A DNA stretch of 64,000 nucleotides from NCBI GenBank assembly GCA_965230245.1, contig OZ246000.1, positions 868,001 through 932,000 on the forward strand, read 5' to 3'. The first letter of the stretch is position 1. Every line of letters begins with the position of its first letter. Of this stretch, positions 9,357 to 18,107 are shown piece by piece. The DNA is from JAGNKE01 sp965230245. Lineage in GTDB: Bacteria; Pseudomonadota; Alphaproteobacteria; Micavibrionales; Micavibrionaceae. The notes under the pieces were generated by a model. The model saw only the letters and a program-made list of their open reading frames with translations. It was not told the origin of the DNA and made no database searches. A program made the translations under genes and the position numbers.

Positions 9357-9677
9357 ATGGCCATAGAAGCAGTGAACGATGAAAACTTCGCAAAAGAAGT
9401 CGTCGATTCAGGCGAAACCGTCCTCGTGGATTTTTGGGCGGAATGGTGTGGGCCGTGTAAAACACTGATGCCGATCGTTGAAGAAGTCGCCGGAGAAATG
9501 GCGGACAAACTCAAAGTCGTCAAACTCAATATCGAGGAAGCGCCCGAAGTCCCGACCAAATACGGTCTACGCGGCGTGCCGACATTGATGATCTTCAAAG
9601 ACGGCAAAGTTGTAGACACCCGCGTAGGCGGCATGCCCAAATCACAATTGGAAGAATGGTTATCCACACACGTCTAG
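9357..9677 (+). CDS. trxA: Thioredoxin 1
   Basis: A 106-residue cytosolic disulfide reductase that donates electrons to ribonucleotide reductase, peroxiredoxins and others. The active site WCGPC is at residues 30-34, and the cis-Pro segment GVPTLMIF is present. The ATG follows a strong AAAAAGGAGA ribosome binding site. In many alphaproteobacteria trxA sits next to addA, as here, although here the two genes converge and share a bidirectional terminator. Confidence 0.97.
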   Translation: MAIEAVNDENFAKEVVDSGETVLVDFWAEWCGPCKTLMPIVEEVAGEMADKLKVVKLNIEEAPEVPTKYGLRGVPTLMIFKDGKVVDTRVGGMPKSQLEEWLSTHV

Positions 9678-9711
9678 CCAATAACCAATTAAATTGCTGC
9701 GGATAAATTAT

Positions 9712-9750
9712 AAAATTGGCCAAAAATTACTTTTATTGGCCAATTTTTTA
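9712..9750. terminator. Bidirectional terminator between trxA and addA
   Basis: The perfect 10-base-pair stem AAAATTGGCC / GGCCAATTTT (9712-9721 with 9738-9747) has A-rich and T-rich flanks, so it can end trxA on the plus strand and addA on the minus strand. The addA stop codon lies at its right edge. Confidence 0.85.
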
Positions 9751-12700
9751 TACCGAATCAATGTCCAGAATCATCAATTCCGGACCGTCGGTCCAGAGCA
9801 AACCGCACCTGATTTCATGCTCGGGATAGATGCTGCGAACAGTATCAAAATACCCCTTCATCTGTTTGATATAGATCTCTGGCACATCCTCTACACACGT
9901 CGGCGGCGGCCTGTTCGTCTTATAATCCAATATCCAGACCTCGCTATCCCGAACAACCAAACGGTCAATTTGACCGTTGACGATGGTCTTTCCGTCAATA
10001 AGCGCACTGACCGGAACCTCGGCAAAGGACGATTCCGAATCAAAAAACGGAGCGTAGTCAGGGTGCTCAAGTATCTTCATAATCTCCGCCACAACGCTCT
10101 CCTGCACGGCTGCACTCACACCCTGCCCGTTACGATTCAAAAAGGCTTCTGCCGCCTGCTGACGCTTGTCATCGGGAAACTGCGGTAAAAACTGCAAGAG
10201 CTTATGCGTCAAATTCCCGCGTAAAAACCTGTACTCCTCTGCTGATTTAAGCGGGGAAAGTGCTATATTTTCCTCCTCGGCCTTCAAATCTCTTGACGGA
10301 ATAAGAGGACGCGGAGGAACAGGCTCTTCAGGGGCGGGCTTGTAAACCCAATCCGGCAAAGGAGTCTCGTTCTCCACAAACTCGAACGACTTAAGCGCAC
10401 GATCGGGATCACGCGTACGCAAACGTGAATACCGCACGCTGCCATCCTCAAGCGTTTCCACGCCCTCACCCTCAATACGAGCAAGCGCCTCCTCAATCAG
10501 ATAATACCAGGAATGTTCCTTCGGTTTCTTCTGCCCTGTATACCCGCATACATACAGCCTGTCCGCCGCCCGCGTCATCGCTACATAGAGCAAACGGTAA
10601 TATTCCTCGGTCTGCCGCCCTTCACACTGATTGTACGCCTGAGTGTACAGAGCAGGATCATCATCTTTGCGCGGCGACCATAACGGAATATCCAGATCCG
10701 TCTTATCCGGCCACAACAACCTGTTTACCGAACGCCCCGCACTGTTCATCACCGTATCGGGTAAAAAGACAATCGGCGCCTGCAAACCTTTTGATCCGTG
10801 AACCGTCATGATGCGCACCTGATTACCGGCCTCCTCCAGCTCCCGCTTGATCTCTATCTCCGCATCATCCTGCATCTGGATAAAACTCTGAAGGCTCTCA
10901 GTCTCGTTTTCGGAATACCCGAGCGCCAAAGCCAAAAACTCCTCCACAGGATCAATAGCGTCCTCCCCTAAACGGCACTTCACCGCATGAAATCCGCTTT
11001 GCAAATCCGCAGGACATGGTCGCCCAAGCAAACTCATGAAAAATTCATACGGGCTGACATCAAACGCAATCGCACGTAATCCTTCGAGATAGGATTTAAC
11101 AGCCGACACCCGCTCAACCGTCACAGGCGAGTCATCATCCAGAAGCGTTGGCACCGCTTTTGGATCAAATTGAGCCAATTTTGCCCATAATGACCCTTTT
11201 CCACCGCGCGTTATCGTAAACAAAACCGAATCATCAAACCCGATAAACGGTGACTTCAAAAACGCAGCTAAATTCAAATCATCTGCTGGCAAAAGACAGA
11301 ATTTCGCCGCCGCCAGCATATCCTGAACAATAATCTGTGTACCCAGCTTCAAACGATCCGCCCCGCTGACAGGAACCGCGCGCGCCTTCAATGCGCGCAT
11401 CAGCTCATCAACAAAACGGTTACGCGTACGAACCAGAACCATAATATCGCCGGCACGGATGGCACGGCCATAGGCCTCAAGCTCGATATCATTATCCAGC
11501 CAGCCCTTAATAGTATCCGCTATTTGCCCCGCCAGAAGAGAGGAGCTTCCCTCCTTATCCCGTACCTCAACAGGCGGATCCCAGTATGGACGCTTGTCCG
11601 GCTTCTCCGCTTCCACCAAAGGCCACAATTCGACAACACCCGTTTGCCCCTTTCTAAAAGATGTATGACGTACGTCCTCCCCGCCCAGCGCTTCTTTCAG
11701 ATCCGAGCGGGCAAAGACCGAATCCACAACATCCAGAATAGGCTGGACCGAACGGAATGAAATATCCATCGCCATGACTTTATTGACTTTGCCGGCCGCA
11801 CGAATACGCTCATCATAAACTTCACGCATTCGCTTGAACTCATCGGGATTCGCTCGTTGAAAACTGTAAATGGACTGTTTGATATCTCCGACAGTAAAGG
11901 ACGTACGCTCGATATCATCTTTTGCACCCAGTCCTGCATAAAACTCAGACGTAATCGCGTCGATAATCCGCCACTGTTCCGGGTTTGTATCCTGCGCCTC
12001 GTCAACCAGAATATGGTCAATGCCCTGATCCAACTTATACATAATCCACTGCGTTGAATTGCGCGCCTGCCCGTCATCCAATCCCTCGAAAGAGACCGTA
12101 CGCCCCTTTAACAACGCATATGCCTTTAAAATCAAATCATCAAAATCAAGTGCCCCTACTTGATTCTTAAGAGCCGTGTACGTGTCGTTAATCTCCTTCC
12201 CGAGAATCAGAAGCGCCCGCGTCAGAAAGGCTGCCCGCCTTGCCTTTTCGCCGTCCTTCGCTTCCAGTGCGTGTAGCGCTGCCTTGGAGAGTATCTCTGC
12301 AGCCTGCGGATATGTTTCTGCTGTCTTCTTGGTGGGAAAACCTTGTGTTGTAATGCCCCCCTGTGACGTCAAAAACACTTGGACGTACGCATCTAAATTG
12401 CGAATACGTTCCTGTTCCGTATTCGCCATCCAGTCCAGTATAAAACGGGACTTGCCCTGCTCAATCTTTCCGCCCTGCTCCGACATGAACAGCGCCAGAC
12501 CACGAAGATCATCGATATATTCCATGTTTTGAATAAACGCCGCGCGATAATCCTCTACCGCCTGTCCTGCCGGAATACCGTAATACGTACACACCCGTTC
12601 ATAGACGGAATCAACATCCCCAAAATCAGACAACAATTGCGCCAGCTTCGCCCGCTCTTTACAAATATCCGCGATCAGCTCAAGCACCTGATCTTCATTC

Positions 12701-13368
12701 TGTACGCGCGCTATGGCCGCAAGAGCCTCAGATAGCGGAGACCCTGCCGCATCCGAAGAAACAGCCTTCTTCAGAACTCTTTTTTGTGCCTCAAGTATAA
12801 GTGCCTTACTTTCAGCATCCTCAAGAATCTTAAAATTAGGACTTAAATCCGCTTCCAAAGGAAAACGACCCAAAATCGACTCACAGAATGAGTGAATGGT
12901 CATAATTTTCAGCCCGTTCGGCGCGTCGACAATATTAGAAAACAATGTCTGTGCAGCCGCAATTTGCTCCTCCGTCGGCATCTCACCGAATAATTTCTGA
13001 AGCTCGCCCGCCAGTGTCTTTTCACCTTTTTTAAATGTCATATCCTTATCCGAAACCGGCATAACAGCCCATTGCCCCAGCGTCTCAAAAAGACGAATTG
13101 ACATCTCATTTGCCGCCGCTTTGGTAAAGGTCAGACAAAGAATCTTGAAGGGCTCACTCCCAGGTTCACCGGACTTTTTCGGCAGCAAAAGCCTGAGCAA
13201 GCGATCGGTTAAAACCTTGGTCTTCCCCGTCCCTGCTGAGGCTGAAACCCATATTGAATTCAATGGGTTAGAAGCGTCCTGCTGGATTGCATTAGGATCA
13301 CGCAGACGCACATCATAAGACGAATCATCGTAAAAATTATTTAATTTTCGGCTCGTATCGTTTTGCAC
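9748..13368 (-). CDS. addA: Double-strand break repair helicase-nuclease AddA
   Basis: A 1206-residue subunit of the AddAB helicase-nuclease, the alphaproteobacterial counterpart of RecBCD, which resects double-strand breaks for RecA loading. The N-terminal UvrD-like helicase has Walker A ASAGTGKT (43-50), ILVDEAQDTNPEQW near residue 425 and the motif MTVHGSKGLQAPIVFLPD near residue 870. The C-terminal PD-(D/E)XK nuclease domain carries WILDYKTNRP near residue 1150. Length is typical of alphaproteobacterial AddA. The start codon directly follows the stop of addB, so translation is coupled. The operon order tsaE-murU-addB-addA is conserved in the class. Confidence 0.96.
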   Translation of the reverse strand: MQNDTSRKLNNFYDDSSYDVRLRDPNAIQQDASNPLNSIWVSASAGTGKTKVLTDRLLRLLLPKKSGEPGSEPFKILCLTFTKAAANEMSIRLFETLGQWAVMPVSDKDMTFKKGEKTLAGELQKLFGEMPTEEQIAAAQTLFSNIVDAPNGLKIMTIHSFCESILGRFPLEADLSPNFKILEDAESKALILEAQKRVLKKAVSSDAAGSPLSEALAAIARVQNEDQVLELIADICKERAKLAQLLSDFGDVDSVYERVCTYYGIPAGQAVEDYRAAFIQNMEYIDDLRGLALFMSEQGGKIEQGKSRFILDWMANTEQERIRNLDAYVQVFLTSQGGITTQGFPTKKTAETYPQAAEILSKAALHALEAKDGEKARRAAFLTRALLILGKEINDTYTALKNQVGALDFDDLILKAYALLKGRTVSFEGLDDGQARNSTQWIMYKLDQGIDHILVDEAQDTNPEQWRIIDAITSEFYAGLGAKDDIERTSFTVGDIKQSIYSFQRANPDEFKRMREVYDERIRAAGKVNKVMAMDISFRSVQPILDVVDSVFARSDLKEALGGEDVRHTSFRKGQTGVVELWPLVEAEKPDKRPYWDPPVEVRDKEGSSSLLAGQIADTIKGWLDNDIELEAYGRAIRAGDIMVLVRTRNRFVDELMRALKARAVPVSGADRLKLGTQIIVQDMLAAAKFCLLPADDLNLAAFLKSPFIGFDDSVLFTITRGGKGSLWAKLAQFDPKAVPTLLDDDSPVTVERVSAVKSYLEGLRAIAFDVSPYEFFMSLLGRPCPADLQSGFHAVKCRLGEDAIDPVEEFLALALGYSENETESLQSFIQMQDDAEIEIKRELEEAGNQVRIMTVHGSKGLQAPIVFLPDTVMNSAGRSVNRLLWPDKTDLDIPLWSPRKDDDPALYTQAYNQCEGRQTEEYYRLLYVAMTRAADRLYVCGYTGQKKPKEHSWYYLIEEALARIEGEGVETLEDGSVRYSRLRTRDPDRALKSFEFVENETPLPDWVYKPAPEEPVPPRPLIPSRDLKAEEENIALSPLKSAEEYRFLRGNLTHKLLQFLPQFPDDKRQQAAEAFLNRNGQGVSAAVQESVVAEIMKILEHPDYAPFFDSESSFAEVPVSALIDGKTIVNGQIDRLVVRDSEVWILDYKTNRPPPTCVEDVPEIYIKQMKGYFDTVRSIYPEHEIRCGLLWTDGPELMILDIDSV

Positions 13369-16300
13369 TTATTGAACCTCACTTGCATCCGAGTCAAGCA
13401 CAGACCATTCCCGCACCCGTGCCAGATGTTCATAGTCATTGAACCGCGGCAAATTTCCGCCATCCGGCACTGCATAAAAATGGGTTTCCTCCGCATAAAA
13501 AACGCGCACCAGATTCAAAAACCCGTCTTCGACAACATCCAGGGTTTCCTTAAAACCGTCTTCCAGATAAATTGTCTCGCCCCCCTTCTCGCCGGAAGAA
13601 AACTTCCAGTATCCGAGATAGTATGGCACCAAGTCGGCATCATCATCACGCTTCAATGCATCAAAACCGCCTCTTTGCAATAAAATGGCCTCAAGCGGCA
13701 ATTGTGGCAACTCGCCTTTCTGAAGTTTGGGACGTGTAAACTGTCCACCGCTCTTATAGTCGACAATGGCATACCCGTGAACGCCCTTATCAATACGATC
13801 AACTATGCCGTGCAAGCCGAAACTCTTTCCGTCGACATCAAAAACTGCTTCGCCCCAGGCTTCCGTCGCCGACAGACGATAGGACTTACGCCATTCTTTT
13901 TCGTGCTCCAAAAACCAATCGACTGTGCTGCCTATTCGGGCCTTCCAGAAATCAAGGTTTTCATCCTCCCCTGTAAACAAGCGAATCGATCGCTCGAAAT
14001 ATGTATTGAGAACGTCAGCCGCATCGGAAGGCAATTGATCAGGATGATCCTTTACAAAATCTTCAATCGCTTTATGCAGAACTCTCCCCTGCAGAGCAAA
14101 ATCAACCTTTTGAACCAATGGCTGCAACGGCTTTAGCCCCAAAGTATAACGCGCATAAATTCCGTACGGATCCTTCAGCCATTGATCCACCTTGGTAACG
14201 GAGACCTTATCGGGGCGTGCTGCCAACGGCGGGCGTGGCGAAGGCCGCGCACAAGGACTAACCACATCAGCCTCATCCAGTAATCGCGCCCAGCGAAGAT
14301 ACGGCCCCTTGGACAGCATCGAAATATCAGAATCACAAGCCAGCATAACCGTTTCGAGTTTTTGCAACCACCGAGCAGGCAACATCGGCGTCCCGCCCAC
14401 CTTTTCCGCACGCGTCATGACAACCCTCGACGAACAAAGCCCCTGCACAAAATCATGTGCTGCCAAACCGACGGATTGCTCCAAACCCGGCAGACCGTAG
14501 GATTTACGCATGGGTCGTGACATCCACGGATCGCTCCCCGCCTTTGGCGGCCAGACATCTTCATTCAGCCCCCCCAGCACGACCAGATCGGCATCAACCA
14601 GACGCGCCTCCAGCTGACCGAGGATTTTAAGGCGCGGATGTAAACCATATGCTGTCCTGACAACCACGTCATTCAAAAACTGTCTTAGAACGAGCGGATA
14701 ATCATCAACAGAAATCTCGCCCAGAGCATCATCATGTTGACGTAACTCGGAAAAGAAAACGGACGCAGCCTCTCCCGCATCTCCGCGCCAAAGTCTCGAA
14801 GCCCCGTCCATCTGCCAGCCTTGTCCCAATGCTTCTGCCATTTGTAAATGAGAAACAATCAAATCTCTCAAACTGAGCTTATCTGAGGAACCGCCTTCCC
14901 CTCTGAACAGATCATAAGCATCCTTAAACAAGCGGATAAAACCCGAACATAACGCGTCCCCCGCGGCTAAAGTATGCTCCATTAAATCATCAAGAGAATT
15001 CACCTGCCGTTTTTCCGAACGTAAATACTCGATCTCAATCCGTGTCAACGCATCATTGTAATCGCGTACCTCGTAACCCAGCCGCGATAAAGGATGTTTG
15101 AGCAATGACAAAAATTTAACCGCATCAAACCGCGACGCGGCAAAGTCGGCACTCAGCAATAAATACGTCCCGAGCTCCGTCTGCGAAAGCTTCACCCCTG
15201 CAGAATCATCGACATGAATGCCCCATCTCTGGCATTGTGCGGCAACACGCCGCGCCAGATTTCGGTCAGGAGTCACAAGCGCGGCCGTTTTCCCGTCCTC
15301 CTCCAGAACTTCACGGAAGAGCAACGCCGTCAGCAAAGCCTCTTCCTGCATCGTGCTGCAGGAATAATACTCAATACCTTGCGTTAAAGACTGCAGACCC
15401 TCTGGCCCGCCCCATTCTTCCGACAGGCGCTTCCATTGTGATGTCGTCGAGGCCGGGCGCATAATCTCCCGCGCCAGAACTTCGCGCTCACCGTGCCGTG
15501 ATACACCAACCAGGTCATCACCGAACACGCCAACCTGCGAACGCTCTACCCCCATAGTCCGCAGCAATTTTTGCATGGAGTATTGCGCATGGGTTTCATC
15601 AAGACAGTCCCAGCTTTCATCATCCATGCCTGTATCCAGCCCGGGCAGAACCACCATCCCCCGCGGCAAACCCGCAATAACCTTAAGCAGACAGGCAGTC
15701 GCAGGAATCGATCCGGTTGTCCCCGCAGCAATAACAGGGTATTTCGGCGGGTGATCCGTCCAATAAGCACTTAATTGCTGCAGCAATAAATTACGCCGCT
15801 CCGCCGCATCAACATACCCCCGCTCCGCCAGAATATGCGGCCACGCTTCACTGATAATCTTGAGAAACTCCAGAGTAATCTGCCAATGCGCGGAAAAGTC
15901 TTCAGGCACCAGACTGTGCAAATCTTTGAACTCCAGCCCCTCGACAATAACCTGATCAAGAAACTGCGCCAGCGCCTTCCCCAGACGCAAGGCCTGATCC
16001 GGCCCTTGCACAAAATGCGGATTAGCAAGCACAAGCTTGGCAAGCAACAACTGCCGCTCCAATGCGGGCACCGCTGCGGGAATATCAAGAAATTCCCCTG
16101 TCGCACCGAACATCAACAAGGATAGGTCTTCCTCCTCAACATCCCCGATCGGAGTAAGCTTCGGAAGCAACAACGAATGCCCTTCGCTAAAACGTAAAAA
16201 CTCTTCCTGCACAACACGGCACGCCCTGCGAGTAGGCAAAAGCAAAGTATACCGCGCCAGAGCTTTCGGATCATCTTTCGTTTGTAGCAGCGATGACCGA

Positions 16301-16389
16301 ACAAGGGTACGCGCAAACGGCATACCCGCTGGAATAGTCTTTATATGACCTGAAGTAACGTAATCCTGATTTTGAACGCTATCGCTCAT
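13369..16389 (-). CDS. addB: Double-strand break repair protein AddB
   Basis: A 1006-residue partner of AddA. The N-terminal half is a helicase-like fold that in this branch has lost the ATPase motifs; no Walker A is visible. The C-terminal quarter is a RecB-type nuclease domain with GRVLHKAIEDFV near residue 770 and the catalytic YAIVDYKSGGQF near residue 885. The ATG overlaps the stop of murU by four bases, and the stop abuts the addA start, which indicates one transcript. I see no Cys cluster suggesting an iron-sulfur site. Length is normal for alphaproteobacterial AddB. Confidence 0.94.
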   Translation of the reverse strand: MSDSVQNQDYVTSGHIKTIPAGMPFARTLVRSSLLQTKDDPKALARYTLLLPTRRACRVVQEEFLRFSEGHSLLLPKLTPIGDVEEEDLSLLMFGATGEFLDIPAAVPALERQLLLAKLVLANPHFVQGPDQALRLGKALAQFLDQVIVEGLEFKDLHSLVPEDFSAHWQITLEFLKIISEAWPHILAERGYVDAAERRNLLLQQLSAYWTDHPPKYPVIAAGTTGSIPATACLLKVIAGLPRGMVVLPGLDTGMDDESWDCLDETHAQYSMQKLLRTMGVERSQVGVFGDDLVGVSRHGEREVLAREIMRPASTTSQWKRLSEEWGGPEGLQSLTQGIEYYSCSTMQEEALLTALLFREVLEEDGKTAALVTPDRNLARRVAAQCQRWGIHVDDSAGVKLSQTELGTYLLLSADFAASRFDAVKFLSLLKHPLSRLGYEVRDYNDALTRIEIEYLRSEKRQVNSLDDLMEHTLAAGDALCSGFIRLFKDAYDLFRGEGGSSDKLSLRDLIVSHLQMAEALGQGWQMDGASRLWRGDAGEAASVFFSELRQHDDALGEISVDDYPLVLRQFLNDVVVRTAYGLHPRLKILGQLEARLVDADLVVLGGLNEDVWPPKAGSDPWMSRPMRKSYGLPGLEQSVGLAAHDFVQGLCSSRVVMTRAEKVGGTPMLPARWLQKLETVMLACDSDISMLSKGPYLRWARLLDEADVVSPCARPSPRPPLAARPDKVSVTKVDQWLKDPYGIYARYTLGLKPLQPLVQKVDFALQGRVLHKAIEDFVKDHPDQLPSDAADVLNTYFERSIRLFTGEDENLDFWKARIGSTVDWFLEHEKEWRKSYRLSATEAWGEAVFDVDGKSFGLHGIVDRIDKGVHGYAIVDYKSGGQFTRPKLQKGELPQLPLEAILLQRGGFDALKRDDDADLVPYYLGYWKFSSGEKGGETIYLEDGFKETLDVVEDGFLNLVRVFYAEETHFYAVPDGGNLPRFNDYEHLARVREWSVLDSDASEVQ

Positions 16390-17156
16390 GCTTTTTTCTG
16401 TTCGTGCTGCGGCATTACTGCATTCCCTTCAACCGCATTTACACGATCCAAATCCTCGGGCGTGCTGATGTGATGCCAAGCCCCTTTATGTTCTTTTGCA
16501 AAAAAACGCCCGTCTTCCTCGGCCTTATCCATGAGAGAAAGGAATGAAAACGCGTCCTCCGGCGTGTCCTTGAAAATACTCGGCGAATTCAAACGAATAT
16601 TCGTCCACATATACGCGCCGGACTTGTCTTTGCTGCGCTGTACTGTTCCGTCCGCATTTAAATCATAATCCCCGACACCCTTTGTCAGTTCCATTTTATC
16701 AATCGGCTGGAATAATGTTGCGATATCCATTTTTTGCGCATCCCACATCTCTGCTAATTCCTGAAACGCACTAGTGCCTTCATCATCTGTCCAATACGCA
16801 TCCCCTGCAATCACATAAAACGGCTCATCCTTAAAAAAATTCAGCGCCAGCTTGACCCCGCCGCCCGTATCAAGAATGTCTTCTTCATGTGACGTATGAA
16901 CGGTCATAGCCTGCCCGCCCGTTTCATTGGCCAGATACGCATCAAGATGCGCCTGCAACTCTTTGGCCTTGTAATGCATGTTCACGACAACCTCGGTCAC
17001 ATGATCACGCGCCAGCTTATCCAGAATACGGTAAATAAGGCTGCGCCCCGCCACTTCAACCATTGGCTTGGGAATCGTATCCGTATACGGACGCATCCGC
17101 GTTCCGAAACCCGCGGCCAGAATAAACGCCCTGACTGGCATTTTCGTTTTAAGCAT
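16386..17156 (-). CDS. murU: Nucleotidyltransferase, MurU-like (MurNAc-1-P uridylyltransferase)
   Basis: A 256-residue sugar-phosphate nucleotidyltransferase. MurU makes UDP-MurNAc from MurNAc alpha-1-phosphate in a peptidoglycan recycling route that also confers fosfomycin tolerance. The family signature LAAGFGTRMRPYTDTIPKPM begins near residue 13, and VIAGDAYW supplies the metal-binding Asp. It lies between tsaE (8-base overlap) and addB (4-base overlap). In most alphaproteobacteria the sugar kinase gene amgK sits between tsaE and murU; here it is absent, so the substrate source is unclear. Family assignment rests on sequence and context; a related hexose-1-phosphate substrate is possible. 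Confidence 0.87.
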   Translation of the reverse strand: MLKTKMPVRAFILAAGFGTRMRPYTDTIPKPMVEVAGRSLIYRILDKLARDHVTEVVVNMHYKAKELQAHLDAYLANETGGQAMTVHTSHEEDILDTGGGVKLALNFFKDEPFYVIAGDAYWTDDEGTSAFQELAEMWDAQKMDIATLFQPIDKMELTKGVGDYDLNADGTVQRSKDKSGAYMWTNIRLNSPSIFKDTPEDAFSFLSLMDKAEEDGRFFAKEHKGAWHHISTPEDLDRVNAVEGNAVMPQHEQKKA

Positions 17157-17601
17157 CGTGATAAATGACCTCTATATCCCTGTGATTCGGCTGCGCTTCG
17201 ATAAAGGAAAGTCTGACATCGTAGCGCCGCGCAGGCAACAGCCCTTCGAGTTTTTCGGGCCATTCGACCAACACAATACCCTCTGTAAGTGCATCCTCCC
17301 ATCCTGTCTCGTAGACCTCTTCGGGTGAACTCAAACGATAAAGATCAAAATGCCATATCGGCAGGATATCGCTTTCATCAGCACTATAATTTTGCACCAA
17401 TGTAAATGTCGGGCTGGGAACATCCATATGCGGAGAGCGAAAGTGCGAACGGATCAATGCACGGGCAAAAAAGCTTTTTCCCGCGCCCAGTGTGCCTTCC
17501 AGACACACAATATCCCCGTTTTTTAGCTGCGTTGCAAAATCCGCTGCAAACGCCGCTGTCTCTGCTTCTGATGTCACTAAACGCCTAAAATCTTTGCTCA
17601 T
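17149..17601 (-). CDS. tsaE: tRNA threonylcarbamoyladenosine biosynthesis ATPase TsaE
   Basis: A 150-residue P-loop protein that works with TsaB and TsaD to install t6A at position 37 of ANN-decoding tRNAs. Walker A is GTLGAGKS at 36-43. The DVPSPTFTLVQNY and PIWHFDLYRL segments and the EWPE motif near the C-terminal third are characteristic. Length is normal. It is the first gene of the tsaE-murU-addB-addA operon and reads divergently from the secreted protein gene at 17664 over a 62-base gap. Confidence 0.95.
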   Translation of the reverse strand: MSKDFRRLVTSEAETAAFAADFATQLKNGDIVCLEGTLGAGKSFFARALIRSHFRSPHMDVPSPTFTLVQNYSADESDILPIWHFDLYRLSSPEEVYETGWEDALTEGIVLVEWPEKLEGLLPARRYDVRLSFIEAQPNHRDIEVIYHDA

Positions 17602-17663
17602 ATCTCAGATATAAACCAGATCAAACATAGTGAAAAGCACACATAAGATGGTAAAATGAATGA

Positions 17664-18083
17664 ATGAACCGTCTTCTTACAATGATTGCCGCCTGTTTGC
17701 TAATTGCCTTACCGTCACAAGGACAGGCACAGGAAATCCTGAATGAGCCGATCTGCTTCATCCTCAAAAACGAAGCACCTTATAAAGTATATGGCAATTT
17801 CGTCACGGACTTCTACACAACACCCGAAGGCACCCGCGCCAGACACACATCAAATTTTCGTCTGGATGAAACAGGCGCCAGACACCCTGAAGAAGGCTAC
17901 CCAACAGATCGCGCGGAATTTTGTTCCTACGGCCCCTTCTTCCCCGGTCGCAAACTCGATCTGGTCATTAAAACCCTGATCCCCATTTTTTCGTGTAAAA
18001 CAAATGTAGAGTCAGGCGAAATTGTGATTAAAGGTGAGCGCCTGCCCGAAGGCGGCACCAAAACATGGGCGGTCTGTTATTAA
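17664..18083 (+). CDS. Hypothetical small secreted protein with four cysteines
   Basis: A 139-residue protein I cannot assign to a family. Residues 1-22 form a clear signal peptide (MNRLL, hydrophobic core, cleavage after QGQA). The mature part has four Cys (in EPICFIL, AEFCSYGP, IFSCKTN and the penultimate WAVCY), which could form two disulfides in the periplasm, and beta-rich, aromatic-rich stretches. It lies on the opposite strand between the kinase gene and tsaE, two genes that are usually close neighbours, and looks like an insertion into a conserved block. The ATG is supported by the signal peptide rather than by a strong ribosome binding site. Confidence 0.78.
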   Translation: MNRLLTMIAACLLIALPSQGQAQEILNEPICFILKNEAPYKVYGNFVTDFYTTPEGTRARHTSNFRLDETGARHPEEGYPTDRAEFCSYGPFFPGRKLDLVIKTLIPIFSCKTNVESGEIVIKGERLPEGGTKTWAVCY

Positions 18084-18107
18084 TATCTGTGATTGATATC
18101 TCTTCTA

